Source: Combretum micranthum (lineage: Eukaryota; Streptophyta; Magnoliopsida; Myrtales; Combretaceae). From it: a stretch of DNA of 64,000 bases. The translations under genes and the position numbers were made by a program. The stretch is taken from contig JAMXBD010000094.1 of NCBI GenBank assembly GCA_024138025.1, forward strand, positions 992,001-1,056,000, in the 5' to 3' direction. Positions 46,324 to 57,511 of the stretch are shown here, in pieces; within the stretch, counting starts at the first letter, position 1; every line of letters starts with the position of its first letter. The notes under the pieces are model-generated. The model was not told the DNA's origin. It was given only the letters and a program-made list of their open reading frames with translations, and did not search any database.

Positions 46324-46476
46324 CTAGCACTTCCTGAGCTGTAAGGCGTCTTTTTGGATGAGGATCAAGCATCTTCTTGACTAGGTCTTTTGCACGATCA
46401 GAAACTTTTGGCCAAGGGTCCCTCTTAAAGTTTACCACAGACCGAATTATAGCTTGTGCGATTCCTTGTTCAGTTT
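46324..46476 (-). CDS. CPK: CPK exon 4 (kinase C-lobe)
   Basis: 153 bp, the family size. Reads [20 protein letters not shown] and [19 protein letters not shown] to RLTAQEVL. No defect seen. Confidence 0.9.
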
Positions 46477-46719
46477 CTGCATGTAATAGGAACACGGATA
46501 AAAGAATGAAATTTCTGTTAGAAGTCCGTATTTTTGAAGTTATCACAGGAACCTAGAAAATGAATTCAGAGCTGCACATTTAGTAGGTTTATACCATGAT
46601 AGCAAAACTAGATGCTTATAATGTAGATATTTCAATGTTATGAACTTGAAACAGTTGATAAAGCCTATGCTCCCATATCATTGATGAATAATAAAAAAAA
46701 AAGAAAGGACAAAGCTGAC

Positions 46720-46863
46720 CTGCCCAAAAAGGCGGAACCCCACAGAGTAATATGTACAGGATTACACCAGCACTCAGACATCTATTTCTGGACCCATAAT
46801 TCCTTTTGAGCACCTCAGGGGCCATGTAGTATGGACTTCCAACAATCTCGTTAAATTTTTCAC
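46720..46863 (-). CDS. CPK: CPK exon 3 (activation segment, subdomain IX altered)
   Basis: 144 bp, the family size. [20 protein letters not shown] is normal, then the frame gives [11 protein letters not shown] where the family has YGPEIDVWSAG. The alternative frame reads GPEIDV. An extra T after GGG and a missing G in the TGG codon cancel each other. Confidence 0.88.
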
Positions 46864-46970
46864 CTGGAGCAAATTCAATTTTAGTTCAGGGGCATACTTT
46901 AAACAAATGTCAACCAAGAATTTGCTGAAAAGAAAAAAGTAATAAGTGACACACAATGGCTAGAAGTTAC

Positions 46971-47094
46971 CTGGTTTAAAAAACATCGACACCCCAAAAT
47001 CAATTGTTTTCAAAGGAGCTGTTTCTTTCTTGTTTGCAAACAGAAAATTCTCAAGCTTCAAATCCCGATGCATCACACCATGTTTATGACACAC
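46971..47094 (-). CDS. CPK: CPK exon 2 (catalytic loop and DFG)
   Basis: Reads [19 protein letters not shown] through [11 protein letters not shown]. Acceptor TTGCAG, donor CCAG/GTAACT, phase 1 exit. The invariant Asp of HRD and of DFG are kept. Pro is replaced by Leu in HRDLKPEN. Confidence 0.88.
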
Positions 47095-47573
47095 CTGCAA
47101 TATGATATAGAATGCTAGGTGAGACTTAGCCGTTCTTCTTGACAAACATACCAAAAGCTTATGGCCACAAATTCACTCAAAGGCCAGTTCCAACATATGT
47201 GCAGATCAATCAATAAGCTTAATAGTTATAACCAGTTAGCATCTATCGACTAAGAAGAAAAAAGATATTCATCAGTCACCCGACACCAACAGCACATCCC
47301 TATTCAAGGATGATGCAAGAATCAGCAACAACAGGATGACGAGAACCAACAAGGTTATGCTATGTTAGGAAAAAGTTGAATAAGAAGATTACACAAAATT
47401 GTCATTTATACTGACACAACCAATCAAGGTCAAAACTTTACTCATATAACTATACCGTTAAAGCACATACAGAATCCATATAAAATCAGATCTAATTACT
47501 GAAGATCAAACCCAGCAAAGTTAAATCATCTCATAAAAGCAAAAGCAGTGAAGAGGAAAGACCAAATCAATAC

Positions 47574-48080
47574 CTGAATAACTTCAACGATTGTTTTAAT
47601 AACAGCAGCTGCTGCTCTTTCAGTATAATGACCTCTAGCCACAATTCTATCAAACAATTCACCACCTCCACACAACTCCATAACTATATGAACTGCATTA
47701 TCATCCTCGTAAGTATCTTTCAAGCTGACTATGTTTGGATGCTTAGGCAAATGCTTCATGATCTCCACTTCCATCCTAACATCCTCAATATCCACAGCAG
47801 TTCTTAGCTTTTTCTTCAATATACTCTTACAGGCATACGCCTCACCAGTTTCTTTATCGGTACACAGATAAGTTATCCCAAACTGACCACGTCCTAGCTC
47901 TCTACCAAGCTCATAACGAAGCTCGATTTCACGACCTGTCGGGTCCTTTAAAACAGACAGTTTTAAACCTCCATTGGTGTTATAACTCACACCATAGTCG
48001 TTTGCAAATGGGTTTTGCTTCTTTTTCCCTTTCTGTTTAACATTGGATGCACCGTGTGGAGTCACACAGCGATTACCCAT
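47574..48080 (-). CDS. CPK: CPK exon 1 (N-terminus and kinase N-lobe)
   Basis: 169 codons from the only suitable ATG to a phase-0 CAG/GTATTG donor. Gly2 and Cys5 after MGN are lipidation residues. The catalytic loop is split off into exon 2. ELCGGGELF has Gly where the family usually has Glu (CEGGELF). Confidence 0.9.
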
Positions 48081-48410
48081 CACTCAAAGACTCGATCTTT
48101 CGGATTTCTTAATCCAAATTCAAAGGTTTCGAGCAAAACCCAGATTTAAAATTAAACTAAAACTCCGATCTTTCCAAATTGGGTTGCGTATTTCGCGATC
48201 TTTGGAGATACCCGGATCCAAATTCAAAGGATACATATTGGGTACGCAATTGGATTGGAAATGCGATGGTGTTGGTCACTATAGAATGGGAGGGAGTGAA
48301 GTATCAAAAAATGATTTCAATCTTAATCTTGGCAGTTGGCACACGATGCCCCACTTTTAATATATTTGTCCTTATTTTTAGTATAAACATATTTGAATGC
48401 ATTAGTACTG
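48081..48410 (-). promoter_or_regulatory. 5' leader and proximal promoter of the kinase gene
   Basis: About 330 bp between the kinase ATG and a GGTTCG-rich repeat unit. It is less AT-rich than the surroundings and presumably contains the 5' untranslated region. No TATA box or named element can be fixed. The plus-strand frames at 48043 and 48179 are shadows. Confidence 0.4.
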
Positions 48411-49465
48411 GGGTGTGCACGGTACAATTCAATTCGATTCGGTTTGCATCTCGAATCGAATCGTATTATAATTTATGGTTCGATTTTTTTTTTAAATTCG
48501 AACCTAACTATACGGTTTGGTTCGTAATTTTTTCGAACTGAAAAAAAATGATCTGGTACGGTTCAATTTGCGGTTCGAACCATTTTTTCATAAAATAAAA
48601 ACTATATTCTATCGAAAAGTTCAATTACATATTTCTTATCACTAATGCAAATATAAACAATAATATTTAAAATTAATTATTTATCAAATAAACATGTAAA
48701 ACTTATAGGAAGAAAAAGATTTCATCCATTATAAAATTATAACTATGACTAGTCTCATTTTTTTGAATTATCTGAACTATAATGATATATTAGACTTTAT
48801 CTCAATATAAGACATAAAATGTAATTCATTGTATACTTCTAACTAACATATTACCAATTATATAAATCAATAAGTAACTAAATAATAGAACTAGATTAAT
48901 GTAAGACAAATGGAAAAGAAATATGTAGAAGCTAGAATATTAGAGGTTAAATTCTAAAATCTACCTTACTTATAGATAACATAACAATTAAAACATATTA
49001 TAAAAAATCTAATTTTATTCTAATGAATAACACATATCTAAGTAAAAAAAATTTATAACAATTAATTTTTTAAGTTAGAATACTAGAGTTTAAATTCTAA
49101 AATCTATCTTACTTATAGATAACATAACAATTGAAACATATTATGAAAAATCTAATTTTATTCTAATGACTAACACATATCTAAGTAAAAAATTTTAAAA
49201 ACAATTAATTTATTTAAAAAATTAATTGTTTTTAAAATTTATGACATAGATATGTATCATTAATAAAACAATTAAGAGTAAAAATAATATGTTTAATTTT
49301 TTAATATATAAAACAGTTCGATTCGGTTCGAACCATACGGTTCGGTTCATGGTCCCAAACCGAACCGCGAACCGTTTGCTCTTCAATGAACCGAACCGCG
49401 AACCGAACCGTTTCAAAAAAGAACCGAAATTTTGGTTCGGTTCACAGTTCGATCGGTTTTTTCAT
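48411..49465. mobile_element. GGTTCG-rich non-autonomous element candidate
   Basis: The left part begins GGGTGTGCACGGTAC followed by many TTCGATTCGGTT/GGTTCG words (48411-48590). The right part (49315-49460) has dense GGTTCGGTTC and GAACCGAACC words in both orientations. Between them is AT-rich DNA. GGGTGTGCAC ends with subterminal GGTTCGG repeats are typical of plant hAT-like MITEs. The matching right terminus and target duplication were not found, so the class is inference. It lies 330 bp upstream of the kinase start. Confidence 0.55.
48945..49206. repeat. Tandem duplication of about 130 bp inside the GGTTCG element
   Basis: Two copies share TAAATTCTAAAATCTA, CTTACTTATAGATAACATAA and AATCTAATTTTATTCTAATG with a few substitutions (about 48945-49070 and 49077-49206). 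Confidence 0.9.
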
Positions 49466-51589
49466 AACATATAACATATATATTACATTAAATAATATTT
49501 ATGTTTAATTTAAAACATAGCTTATAATATTATATATATTGTGAGTACTCTTAATAATTAATATAAGCATGCTAATATGCCTAGGAGCCCTAGATGGAAT
49601 ATTTGAGTGCAAAGTGTAACTAATAACAAATCTCGATTTAATACAATCTTATACGTGTATGATGAATTTTTCTATCAGCCCTTCTAGATTAAAACTAACA
49701 TACTTAAGCTAGGAAAGGAAAATCACTTCTCACCCAAAATATATTTTCTTTTCCTAACCAATAAAAATAGAAGATTAAAGAAACGTATTTTCCTTAGATT
49801 AGCGAACAATAAATAAAAATTTAGAAACTGTATAGTATAAACATTAGATTTTCTTAGCTATGTTCCTTATAAAGTGTGACCTTGGCAACTCTCTTTGAAG
49901 GGGCCTTCTTTGACAACTCCTATGAAAATAATAAATAAAAATAACAGCGACAACTTTATTTCTATAGGTTTTTATTTTAGTTGATGTTATACTTTTCAAT
50001 CTCTAAGGTTATCACTAAATCGAGTTTCCAAATGTTATTAGGATTATTCTTAGTATCTCTTAATTCATGTTTTCTATTTATGCACATCAAGTATCACTCA
50101 AGATGCTGAAAGACCAATTAAACCTAGCACCAGAGTCATCCAACCAAAATATCACACCAACAATATGGAATTAAAAATAACAAAAAATGGTATATATATA
50201 TTTTTTGGTTTTATATAAGTAAAATAAGTGATGCAAAAAAAAATTATATTGGATAAACAATTAAACTAAATAACTAGATTCCAACAATCAATATGATTTG
50301 TGATTAAAAATTAACAAAAGGACTAAAAAAAACTAGACTTATGGTAATTTTATTAATCAAGATAATCACACTTAATGAAAACTAAGGATAGGCAAGTAAC
50401 CCTATCTTACATGGTACCTACTCATACTCTGCTCAACTAAGTAGAATCCGAATGGATATTGAGGGCCACAAAGTAGGACATGAGTATTTTTTTTTTTTTT
50501 TTTCAGAACCAGGTTTTATGAGGTATGGTATAAATATAAGATCTTCATATCATGTACATGTACCAATCTTAAAACATGTACAATAGAGTATACGGGTTCA
50601 AGGATACCCTGTACCTATTATAAAGTATGTACGCTATTAAAAAGATTATAACATAAAATAATAATACTCTATTTTTTTATTTTGTAATCATTTTTTGCTA
50701 AGATTATCAATTGTAAACCATCTTTTAGAAACTTTCTATTTAGAAAAATGTGTACTAATTTATTATAGAAATACTTGTAATTTTTGTTTTTGAAGAATTT
50801 CAATCGTACATACTTAAACTTCTAGGTTATATAGAAGTGTTATTTATCTTCTAAGACTAATTAATGCGTATCTGCTTTCAAAGTTTTTTATTTTAGAATT
50901 TTCAAGATATTTTACGATTTTTTTAAAATCATGTAATTGGATTCTACAACTATTTGTTATAGTTTCGACTTTAATATATAAACAAATTTTGCATATTATA
51001 AAACTTATGATATTAAAAAAATTATTTTTTAAATTTCGTTTGATATATTATTTATAATGAATATATATAAATGAGGTAGTTTTACTTATACTTGAAATTC
51101 AAAAATGAAAGAGCAATTTTACAAGGTACCTACCTTATGAGTTTTACAGAATACAAGGCATATACAAGGTGTTACAGGGTAGGTTATAATATAAAACTTC
51201 ATACTTTATACCTTATAAGGTATGGTACAAGTAAGACTCTATATCCTACCTACCTTAGGTTGTGCTATTTCATATATAAGATTGGTTTTACTCATCAATC
51301 ATGTAGGTTTTATTCTTTAATAAATTATATCCCACGTGAGAGATATTTTAATACTTGAAGAGATATAACTGATTATTCATACAAGTTTTCATACCCCTAA
51401 TTCTTTGCTAATCATTCTTGTTGTGTTGACTAATATAATTGATGTAATTTATTATCTATTAAAATTATAAAAAAAAAAAGAAAGAGAACAAAGAGAATTA
51501 ACATCCAACATGAAAAAAGAATATACGTCATATATGAATAATAACTTTTGAAAAATTCTATGGTCTTATTATCTTTTCTAATGAGACAG
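49466..51589. other. AT-rich intergenic DNA
   Basis: GGTAC/ACCTACC words at 50400-50640 and 51120-51260 (for example ATGGTACCTAC, AAGGTACCTACC, TCCTACCTACC) hint at another old element but no borders can be drawn. A T run lies at about 50488-50504. Confidence 0.4.
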
Positions 51590-51651
51590 GCCCTATCGAT
51601 TATTTAACTATTCAAATTCAGCCCTATCGATTATTTAACTATTCAAATTCA
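51590..51651. repeat. Perfect 31-bp tandem duplication
   Basis: Two identical copies starting GCCCTATCGATTATTTAACT, back to back with no mismatch. Confidence 0.95.
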
Positions 51652-52119
51652 TACTCAGCCATGATTGCACTATTAGATACTTGATATATCAATTATTATA
51701 TTTATTTTAATGATCAAATCTTCTTTTATAAATCAATAAGACCAAAATTATCATAAAATAAAACATAACGAAATAAAATTATCTAAAAAATGAGGGTGTG
51801 ATGCTAAGAAACTAAGTTACATGAGATCACATTGTAGATTCATAAACATTGATTTGTAATAATCTCTTATATTGTTTTGTTTTCATTATTTAGTGTAGGT
51901 AATTCTCTTTAGATTATATTTCCGTAGTTAAAAAGGATTTTATTACATATTTAACTTTTTCTTGTATACATTTGCTTAATTTGTAGGATATATTTCTTCT
52001 TCACTTATAATTTTTTCTTTAGTGATAAGAGTTGTTAACGTATCCTATGAGGCATAATGTATATTGAGTGTCTTCTAATTCATGGATTTTAAGAGCATGA
52101 TTGCAAACAAGCAAAGTCC
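51652..52119. other. AT-rich intergenic DNA
   Basis: Nothing recognised. Confidence 0.5.
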
Positions 52120-52550
52120 AGTACAGTACTAAACCCAAACTCAATATCATATTTGAAATTTCATAACTTGAGCTTAGCTAGAATTTAACCAAGCTTAAAA
52201 TAGGAAACTCGAATCCAGCTTGAATTAGCATTATAGAAACTTGAGGTTGATTAAATTAAGATTGTTTAGACTTTATTTATTGAAAATATTTTTAATTTTA
52301 ATTAAAACAACATTAATATCTAAAATCAACTCGAGCTCAATCAATATGTATGCTTGGCTCAAGCTCAATTAGGCTCGGATATGCTCACAAGCTAATCAAA
52401 CTAAATATTATGAAGTTTGAGCTCAACTCGATAAAAGTACTTGAATAGCTTGAGTTGGAATTCAAATCGACTATTCTCAAATCAAATTTGAGTAAAAATC
52501 AACTTGAGCCCGAGTACTTGGTGAACCGGCTTGATTCATCTATACCTCAA
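52120..52550. mobile_element. GAGCTC/CTTGAG-rich non-autonomous DNA element relic
   Basis: Dense CAAGCTTAAA, TCAAGCTCAATTAGGCTCGG, GAGCTCAACTCG and CTTGAGCCCGAG words, ending in GAACCGGCTTGATTCATCTA. This pattern of subterminal GAGCTCGAG-like repeats with a GAACCGGCTCG end is common in plant non-autonomous hAT-like elements. Termini are not defined. No transposase. Confidence 0.5.
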
Positions 52551-54364
52551 TTAAGAGTTTTCATTTCTTTATTTGATTTTACTCTTATCAATCTATTTAG
52601 ATCTTAAGGAACTTTCTTATTATATTTATGTGAGTTATATAGGATATTCTTTTAATACCTATGCGATTTGTATAAGTAGTGACTCATATCATATCATAAT
52701 TCAATTATAAATTAGTTTAGTTTTAATATTGGTGTGTCATATCCAATATTAGTTTTATCGATTTCCTTTTCTTATTGGTTTATAAAAGACAAAATAGAAA
52801 ATATCTATAAAAGCTCTATCTTTTTGTTATTTCTCAATATTGAAAATCTTAGATCTAAAATACATATCAATTGAGTATTAGAGTAAGAAATATTTCACAA
52901 TGGTGAATATGTGTGTCATCGCAATGATTAAAAATTGTGTGTCAAATGGAGATTCGTGTGTTTTGTGATCAATGCTCCTTATAATATTAATCGGACGTTA
53001 GTGGATTAGTGTTTGAAAGCTATTTGAATGGTCCTTTTTGTCTATATTTCATATATATATAATCCTTATCCATTCTGTATCTAATATATATCTATTTAAA
53101 GCTAATGTCTAGAAAACCATCTTATCTTTATTTTATCTATCTTTTCCTATCTCATAATCATGATATATGTGGCAATTAGTGTATGAGAAAAGGAATGCAG
53201 AAATTCATGTGCTTTTAAAAGATAAAAGGCTTAATAAAATGTATTTTATATTTATTTAAAAGAACATTTTAATTGGTATTTTTCATAAAAATGAATAAAA
53301 TAAATGATAAATAAGTGCAACTTTGCAAGATTTATTAGGTAATTGATTTTAAAATAAAGTGTATACATATGTCATCCTTTTAACATATAAAATGTAGATT
53401 CAAAATTATATAAATGTGGATTTTCGATAGAATTATAAAATTTAGTATCATTCATGTACTTTGCCTGGGTGTGTTGCTGGTGTTTTCTAGCAAAGGTTTT
53501 TTTGGGAACTTCCATCACAGTCAAAATCCTAGATACATGTGAAGCAGTTCTTCTTGTTGTCCCATTGTACGTATCACGACACGTTTGATAGTGTTCTTTT
53601 GTGCACTATATTATTCTAATGCTCGATCAATCCTTAACAGCTGCATGACACGTACACAAATAGATAAAACATATTTTTGTTCTTGTATGGCACAGACAGG
53701 TTTTATGAAAATGAAAGTTCTTACTGCCCATACATATATTATTGCCTCTAAATAAACCACGTAATAAAGAGGAAAAAGAGAAACAATTTTATTATTATAT
53801 CGGGTCTATATCGATAACTTATCAATATCGTTTAAGTTTTGATTCGATTGAGTCGGTTTATGAGTAAAACTATCATTCTTTTATTAATATTATATTTTTA
53901 TTGGTCCAATATCACTTTTACTTAAAAATAAAATCCAAACAAAACCAAACCATCTATGTGAAGAAGCCTAATTTGTGGTCAAATGCATTCATAATTAATA
54001 TGTAATAAGGGAGAAAGAATACCGAATTCGATGGCCATAATGTCACCACCCAATTCGTGGGTCAAGTGGGGATTTGGAATTTTTGCTCGAGTGATTTCTC
54101 TTTTAATTTTGGTCTTTACACTTGGCGCGGTACTTTTTGTTGATTATCTTCAATAATACATTTTGCTTTCAACCGGAGAATGTAATTCTGATTATTAAAT
54201 TCTAAAGACAACTTGACATGTTGATTTATAAGTATGTTGTATTCTTCTTTCCGTATAAGGGAACGTGTGGACCCAGTTGGAATATAGCTGAGATCTCGTG
54301 GTGTAAAAATTATTAATTAATTAATTGAGTATTACATGTATCATGTATTTATATATATTGTAAA
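52551..54364. other. AT-rich intergenic DNA
   Basis: No gene recognised. A more GC-balanced patch at 53460-53600 has no continuous frame. Confidence 0.45.
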
Positions 54365-54658
54365 GTAAATATTACCAACAGTATTTAAACTTTAATAAAA
54401 ATATATAATTAGATATTTAAATTTTAAAATTAATTAATTTAATATTTAAAATAATTTCTTCTTTTTTTTCATACAATAATAATATCTCTATTATATTAGA
54501 TAAAAATATCACATAAGATGATGGTATTAGCTAATTTGGTGGAGATACTATTAGCTTGTACAGAAAGTTCTTTTAAATATTAAATTAATCAATTTTAAAA
54601 TTCATGTACTTGACTAATTGTATATTTTGTTAAAATTCAGATACCATTTGTGACATTA
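54365..54658. mobile_element. MITE, copy 2
   Basis: Same family as 18632-18919: ACTTTAATAAAAATATATAATTAG at the left, ATATTTTGTTAAAATTCAG and TGTGACATTA at the right, and a shared AAAGTTCTTTTAAATATTAAATTAATC interior. The left terminus is more decayed than in copy 1. Confidence 0.7.
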
Positions 54659-56185
54659 ACCTAGTATCGCAAGTATATAAAAGTGGTTGGTATGTAATAC
54701 TAATAAATATTATTTTTTTATTATGGTTAGCAAATCAAGCATGATATACCTTTGGCCATAAAATAGAATGAAAACATCAAAATATCCATATTTTAGCATT
54801 ACATGAGTTAGGAAAATTCAATCTCTATAAAATTAATTCATTGTTTGCTTGTTGTCGCCAATAGTCTATAAGTATTACCTCAAACCAGATATTACATAAC
54901 ACAAATCTTCACTCCAATCTTTGGCCTCTATGTCATCTCTTTGACCCTTCTTATTTTGAGTTACATACTTACATGTTTCCTATTCTACGAGTGTATACAA
55001 AGCAAAAATAGCTTGTGGATGTCTGTTGAATCATTTGTTGTGAGAAAGGCTTCATTATTAGGTATGATATATAAGTTTATGTCTTTACCCAAGGGAGGCA
55101 AATTTTTGTTTTATTGTTTACTGTTTTCCAAATTCACTTAGAAATTTTACTATAATCCGGGGACTTTTTGTGCAACAACCTTACGGAATATCCATTTTGC
55201 TGATAAACAAGTTTCAAAATAACAGTATTATAAGAACGATCCAAGCAATCACTTCATAATAAGTTTTCTTCTATTCATGGAATCTTAAAATTTATTTCTG
55301 GCTTTTGCTTAGTAATACCATAGTTAATATGTATAGTTATCATCTTAAGTTAAGAAGAATATACAACATCCTTATGCCTGTAAGCTAGCCAAGAGAGGCT
55401 CCTATGCTCTCACAAGACTTTATATATGCATTTGAGTAGCCACCTGACACCATGCTTGTGAATTAGTTTTGCCCTGTAACTTGTAGTTGGATTGCCCACA
55501 ATTTGATAGCCATTACAGGGTCTCCTCTTAAGCCGTCTATAGGAGAAAAATGATTTATTGGATGTTACATGTTATGAATGACCTTTATTCTGTAGTATCT
55601 AACTTAGAATTTATGATACAATCAATGTTTGTGGTACCTTCATCCATAAAAATTTTAACAGCCATGCGTATTTTTTATGAGGTTCACGTGTAGGTGTATT
55701 AAGAATACTCATGTAATAGAAAGGCTAAGAATTGTGATTCTCGATTGGAAGCCTCAATACCCTGAAAAAAGCATAGTGCTATGTGAATGATATATCTTTT
55801 TTTCAAACAGAATGTGTTCTCTTGTGTTCTTTGAAATCTGAATTACTTTTGTTGTTGAATATTTTGGATAGGGAACCATGATAGATAATGTAAACTGTAA
55901 AGCCATATGTTTATCAAATGTTGGATGAAAGCATATAAGAATTGATGATAGAGAATTTCTCATCTATTCTCTAAGTGCAAATCAATGGAAATAGGGATTA
56001 CTTGAGTGGAGGAATTCGATGTGATTGAAGTGGGAGATTTTGATGTGATTTATAAGGATTCTTGAGTTCGCGTTATTGTGGGTGTACCTATGGCAAATTC
56101 ATTGGGGCTACTTCATTTGCAACCATACTAGTAATCGAAGGTTTTGAGTTTCTATAACAAACAGTTTTTACCAGTATAACACTTG
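54659..56185. other. Intergenic DNA
   Basis: Several patches of ordinary composition (54890-55180, 55380-55530) suggest old transcribed sequence, but no motif or splice-consistent frame could be identified. Confidence 0.35.
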
Positions 56186-56331
56186 TGTTGAGTGCCTTGA
56201 ATTTTTTATAAACCGACCTAAATTATAACTCAACTTGATATATATATATATATATGAGATTTTTATTTTATAATACATATAATAAATACATATAGATTAG
56301 TGTATACAGTTTGACCCATTTTTTTGGGTTA

Positions 56332-56354
56332 TGTGTGTGTGTGTGTGTGTGTGT
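56332..56354. repeat. (GT)n microsatellite in copia LTR
   Basis: Run of about 11 GT units. A (TA)n run lies at about 56240-56258. Confidence 0.85.
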
Positions 56355-56493
56355 TTTTCTAAGGTCTTATAAGACACTTTGTCTCATTTTTTTTTAAATA
56401 ATTTTTTCCCATTTCCCAAGGATGTAGACAGCATTGGTCTTACCATGTAAATTTTCTTGTATTCTTTATTAATTATTCCCATCAACATAACAA

Positions 56494-56507
56494 TTAGTAT
56501 CAGAGCC
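56494..56507 (+). promoter_or_regulatory. Copia primer-binding site (initiator tRNA-Met type)
   Basis: TAGTATCAGAGCC closely matches the TGGTATCAGAGC site complementary to initiator tRNA-Met. It lies directly after a CA that would end the 5' LTR. Confidence 0.85.
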
Positions 56508-56599
56508 TAGTTACGTATGGTTCCAATTTAAATATGAGAATATTAGGTTTCAAGGGTTCCTATTTAAATTTGGGAATCTATGAATTATTTTGTTAGTTA

Positions 56600-57480
56600 A
56601 AGATGTTGTCCCATAAGTTTGATATTGAGAAATTCAATAGATCGAATGATTTCACTCTTTGGAAGGTGAAGATGTGGGCTCTTCTAGTTCAATAAAGGTG
56701 TTTGACAACATTAAAAGGAGAAGAAATATTACCTAAGAAGTTGAAAGAAGAATGGAAAAAAAAGAGATTTTGTCAAAGGCACGTGGTGTGATTCTATTAG
56801 GTCTAACTAATAAAATCTTAAGAAAGGTGGTTGATGAAACAAGTGTTACGTTGTTATGGAAAAAACTAGAAAGCAAGTATCAAAAGAAACTCTTAACAAT
56901 TTGATTATTTTGAAGTAACATTTGTATATTTTGATAATGATAAAAAATACACACATAAAAGATCATATTGACAATTTAAACAGAATTATTCTAGATTTAC
57001 AAGGTGTTGGGGTTAAAACTGATTATCAAGATCAAGCTATCATTATTTTATGTTTCTTGCCTAATTCATATGAGCATGTTGTTGATATTATGTCATATGG
57101 CAAAGAGGCTATCTCAATTAGTAATGTGAAGGATATGCTACATAGTCTAAGGAATTGATGAGAAAGGTGTTTTCTCTAATGACGACGAATCAGATCTATG
57201 TTTGGTTGTTGAGACAAGTAGGAATAAAGAGAGAGATCATGGGAACACGAGTAAGTCACATTCAAAATTGAGATCTAAAGGACCTTGGTGTTGTTGCTCT
57301 AAAGAAAAAGGGCACATTAGTCTAAACTACATGATGAAATTCCGGAAATGAAAGGAAGGAACATGTGTAACTACAGTATGAGAGGGTTCTAGCAAAGGTA
57401 AAAGCATTGATGTTTCGACCGTTAGTATATTCTTTCTGCAAATACCTGGTGCCTCTTATCACATGAATTTTCAAGTAGTG
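56600..57480 (+). pseudogene. Copia gag and start of protease
   Basis: Gag begins MLSHKFDIEKFNRSNDFTLWKVKMWALL (first part at 56601-56690). It continues in shifted frames with KARGVILLGLTNKILRKVVD and LWKKLESKYQKKLL, then HIKDHIDNLNRIILDLQGVG and CFLPNSYEHVVDIMSYGKE (56922-57158), the typical layout of Tnt1/BARE-like gag. A knuckle-like CCCSKEKGHISLNYMMK follows near 57290, with its last Cys lost. PGASYHMNF near 57440-57475 corresponds to the SGASYHM active-site region of copia protease, with the catalytic Asp lost. Several stops and frameshifts are present. Confidence 0.85.
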
Positions 57481-57511
57481 GAATGGTATTGTAAAATTGG
57501 GTGATGATGAG

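Larger units (their letters stand above)
45411..48080 (-). pseudogene. CPK: Calcium-dependent protein kinase gene (CPK7/8/14/32 type), damaged
   Basis: A Ser/Thr kinase fused to a calmodulin-like domain, which couples Ca2+ to phosphorylation, usually at membranes. Seven exons: 48080-47574, 47094-46971, 46863-46720, 46476-46324, 46204-46090, 45961-45671, 45557-45411, all with GT-AG introns. The start MGNRC is an N-myristoylation/palmitoylation signal. The P-loop [15 protein letters not shown] lysine, HRDLKLEN (usually HRDLKPEN), DFG and APE are present, as are the EF-hand 3 and 4 loops and the [15 protein letters not shown] tail. Exon sizes 144 and 153 fit the conserved CDPK pattern. Damage: a double frameshift over subdomain IX (exon 3), one base missing in exon 5, and EF-hand 2 absent (exon 6). 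With frames restored it would be about 493 residues, against roughly 530 in the family. Exons 1, 2, 4 and 7 are clean, so this is either a recent pseudogene or, in part, base-call errors. Confidence 0.9.
56186..57511 (+). mobile_element. 5' end of a Ty1/copia element (LTR, PBS, gag, protease start)
   Basis: The order is a possible 5' LTR (56186-56492; left border TGTTGAGTGC uncertain), a primer-binding site, gag, a knuckle-like region and the first protease motif. It is then cut by the Athila-like LTR at 57512. The rest of the element is not in the window. Confidence 0.8.

Noticed and set aside
48043..48541. Plus-strand frames upstream of and overlapping kinase exon 1
   Set aside because: Antisense to the kinase start and leader; no homology.
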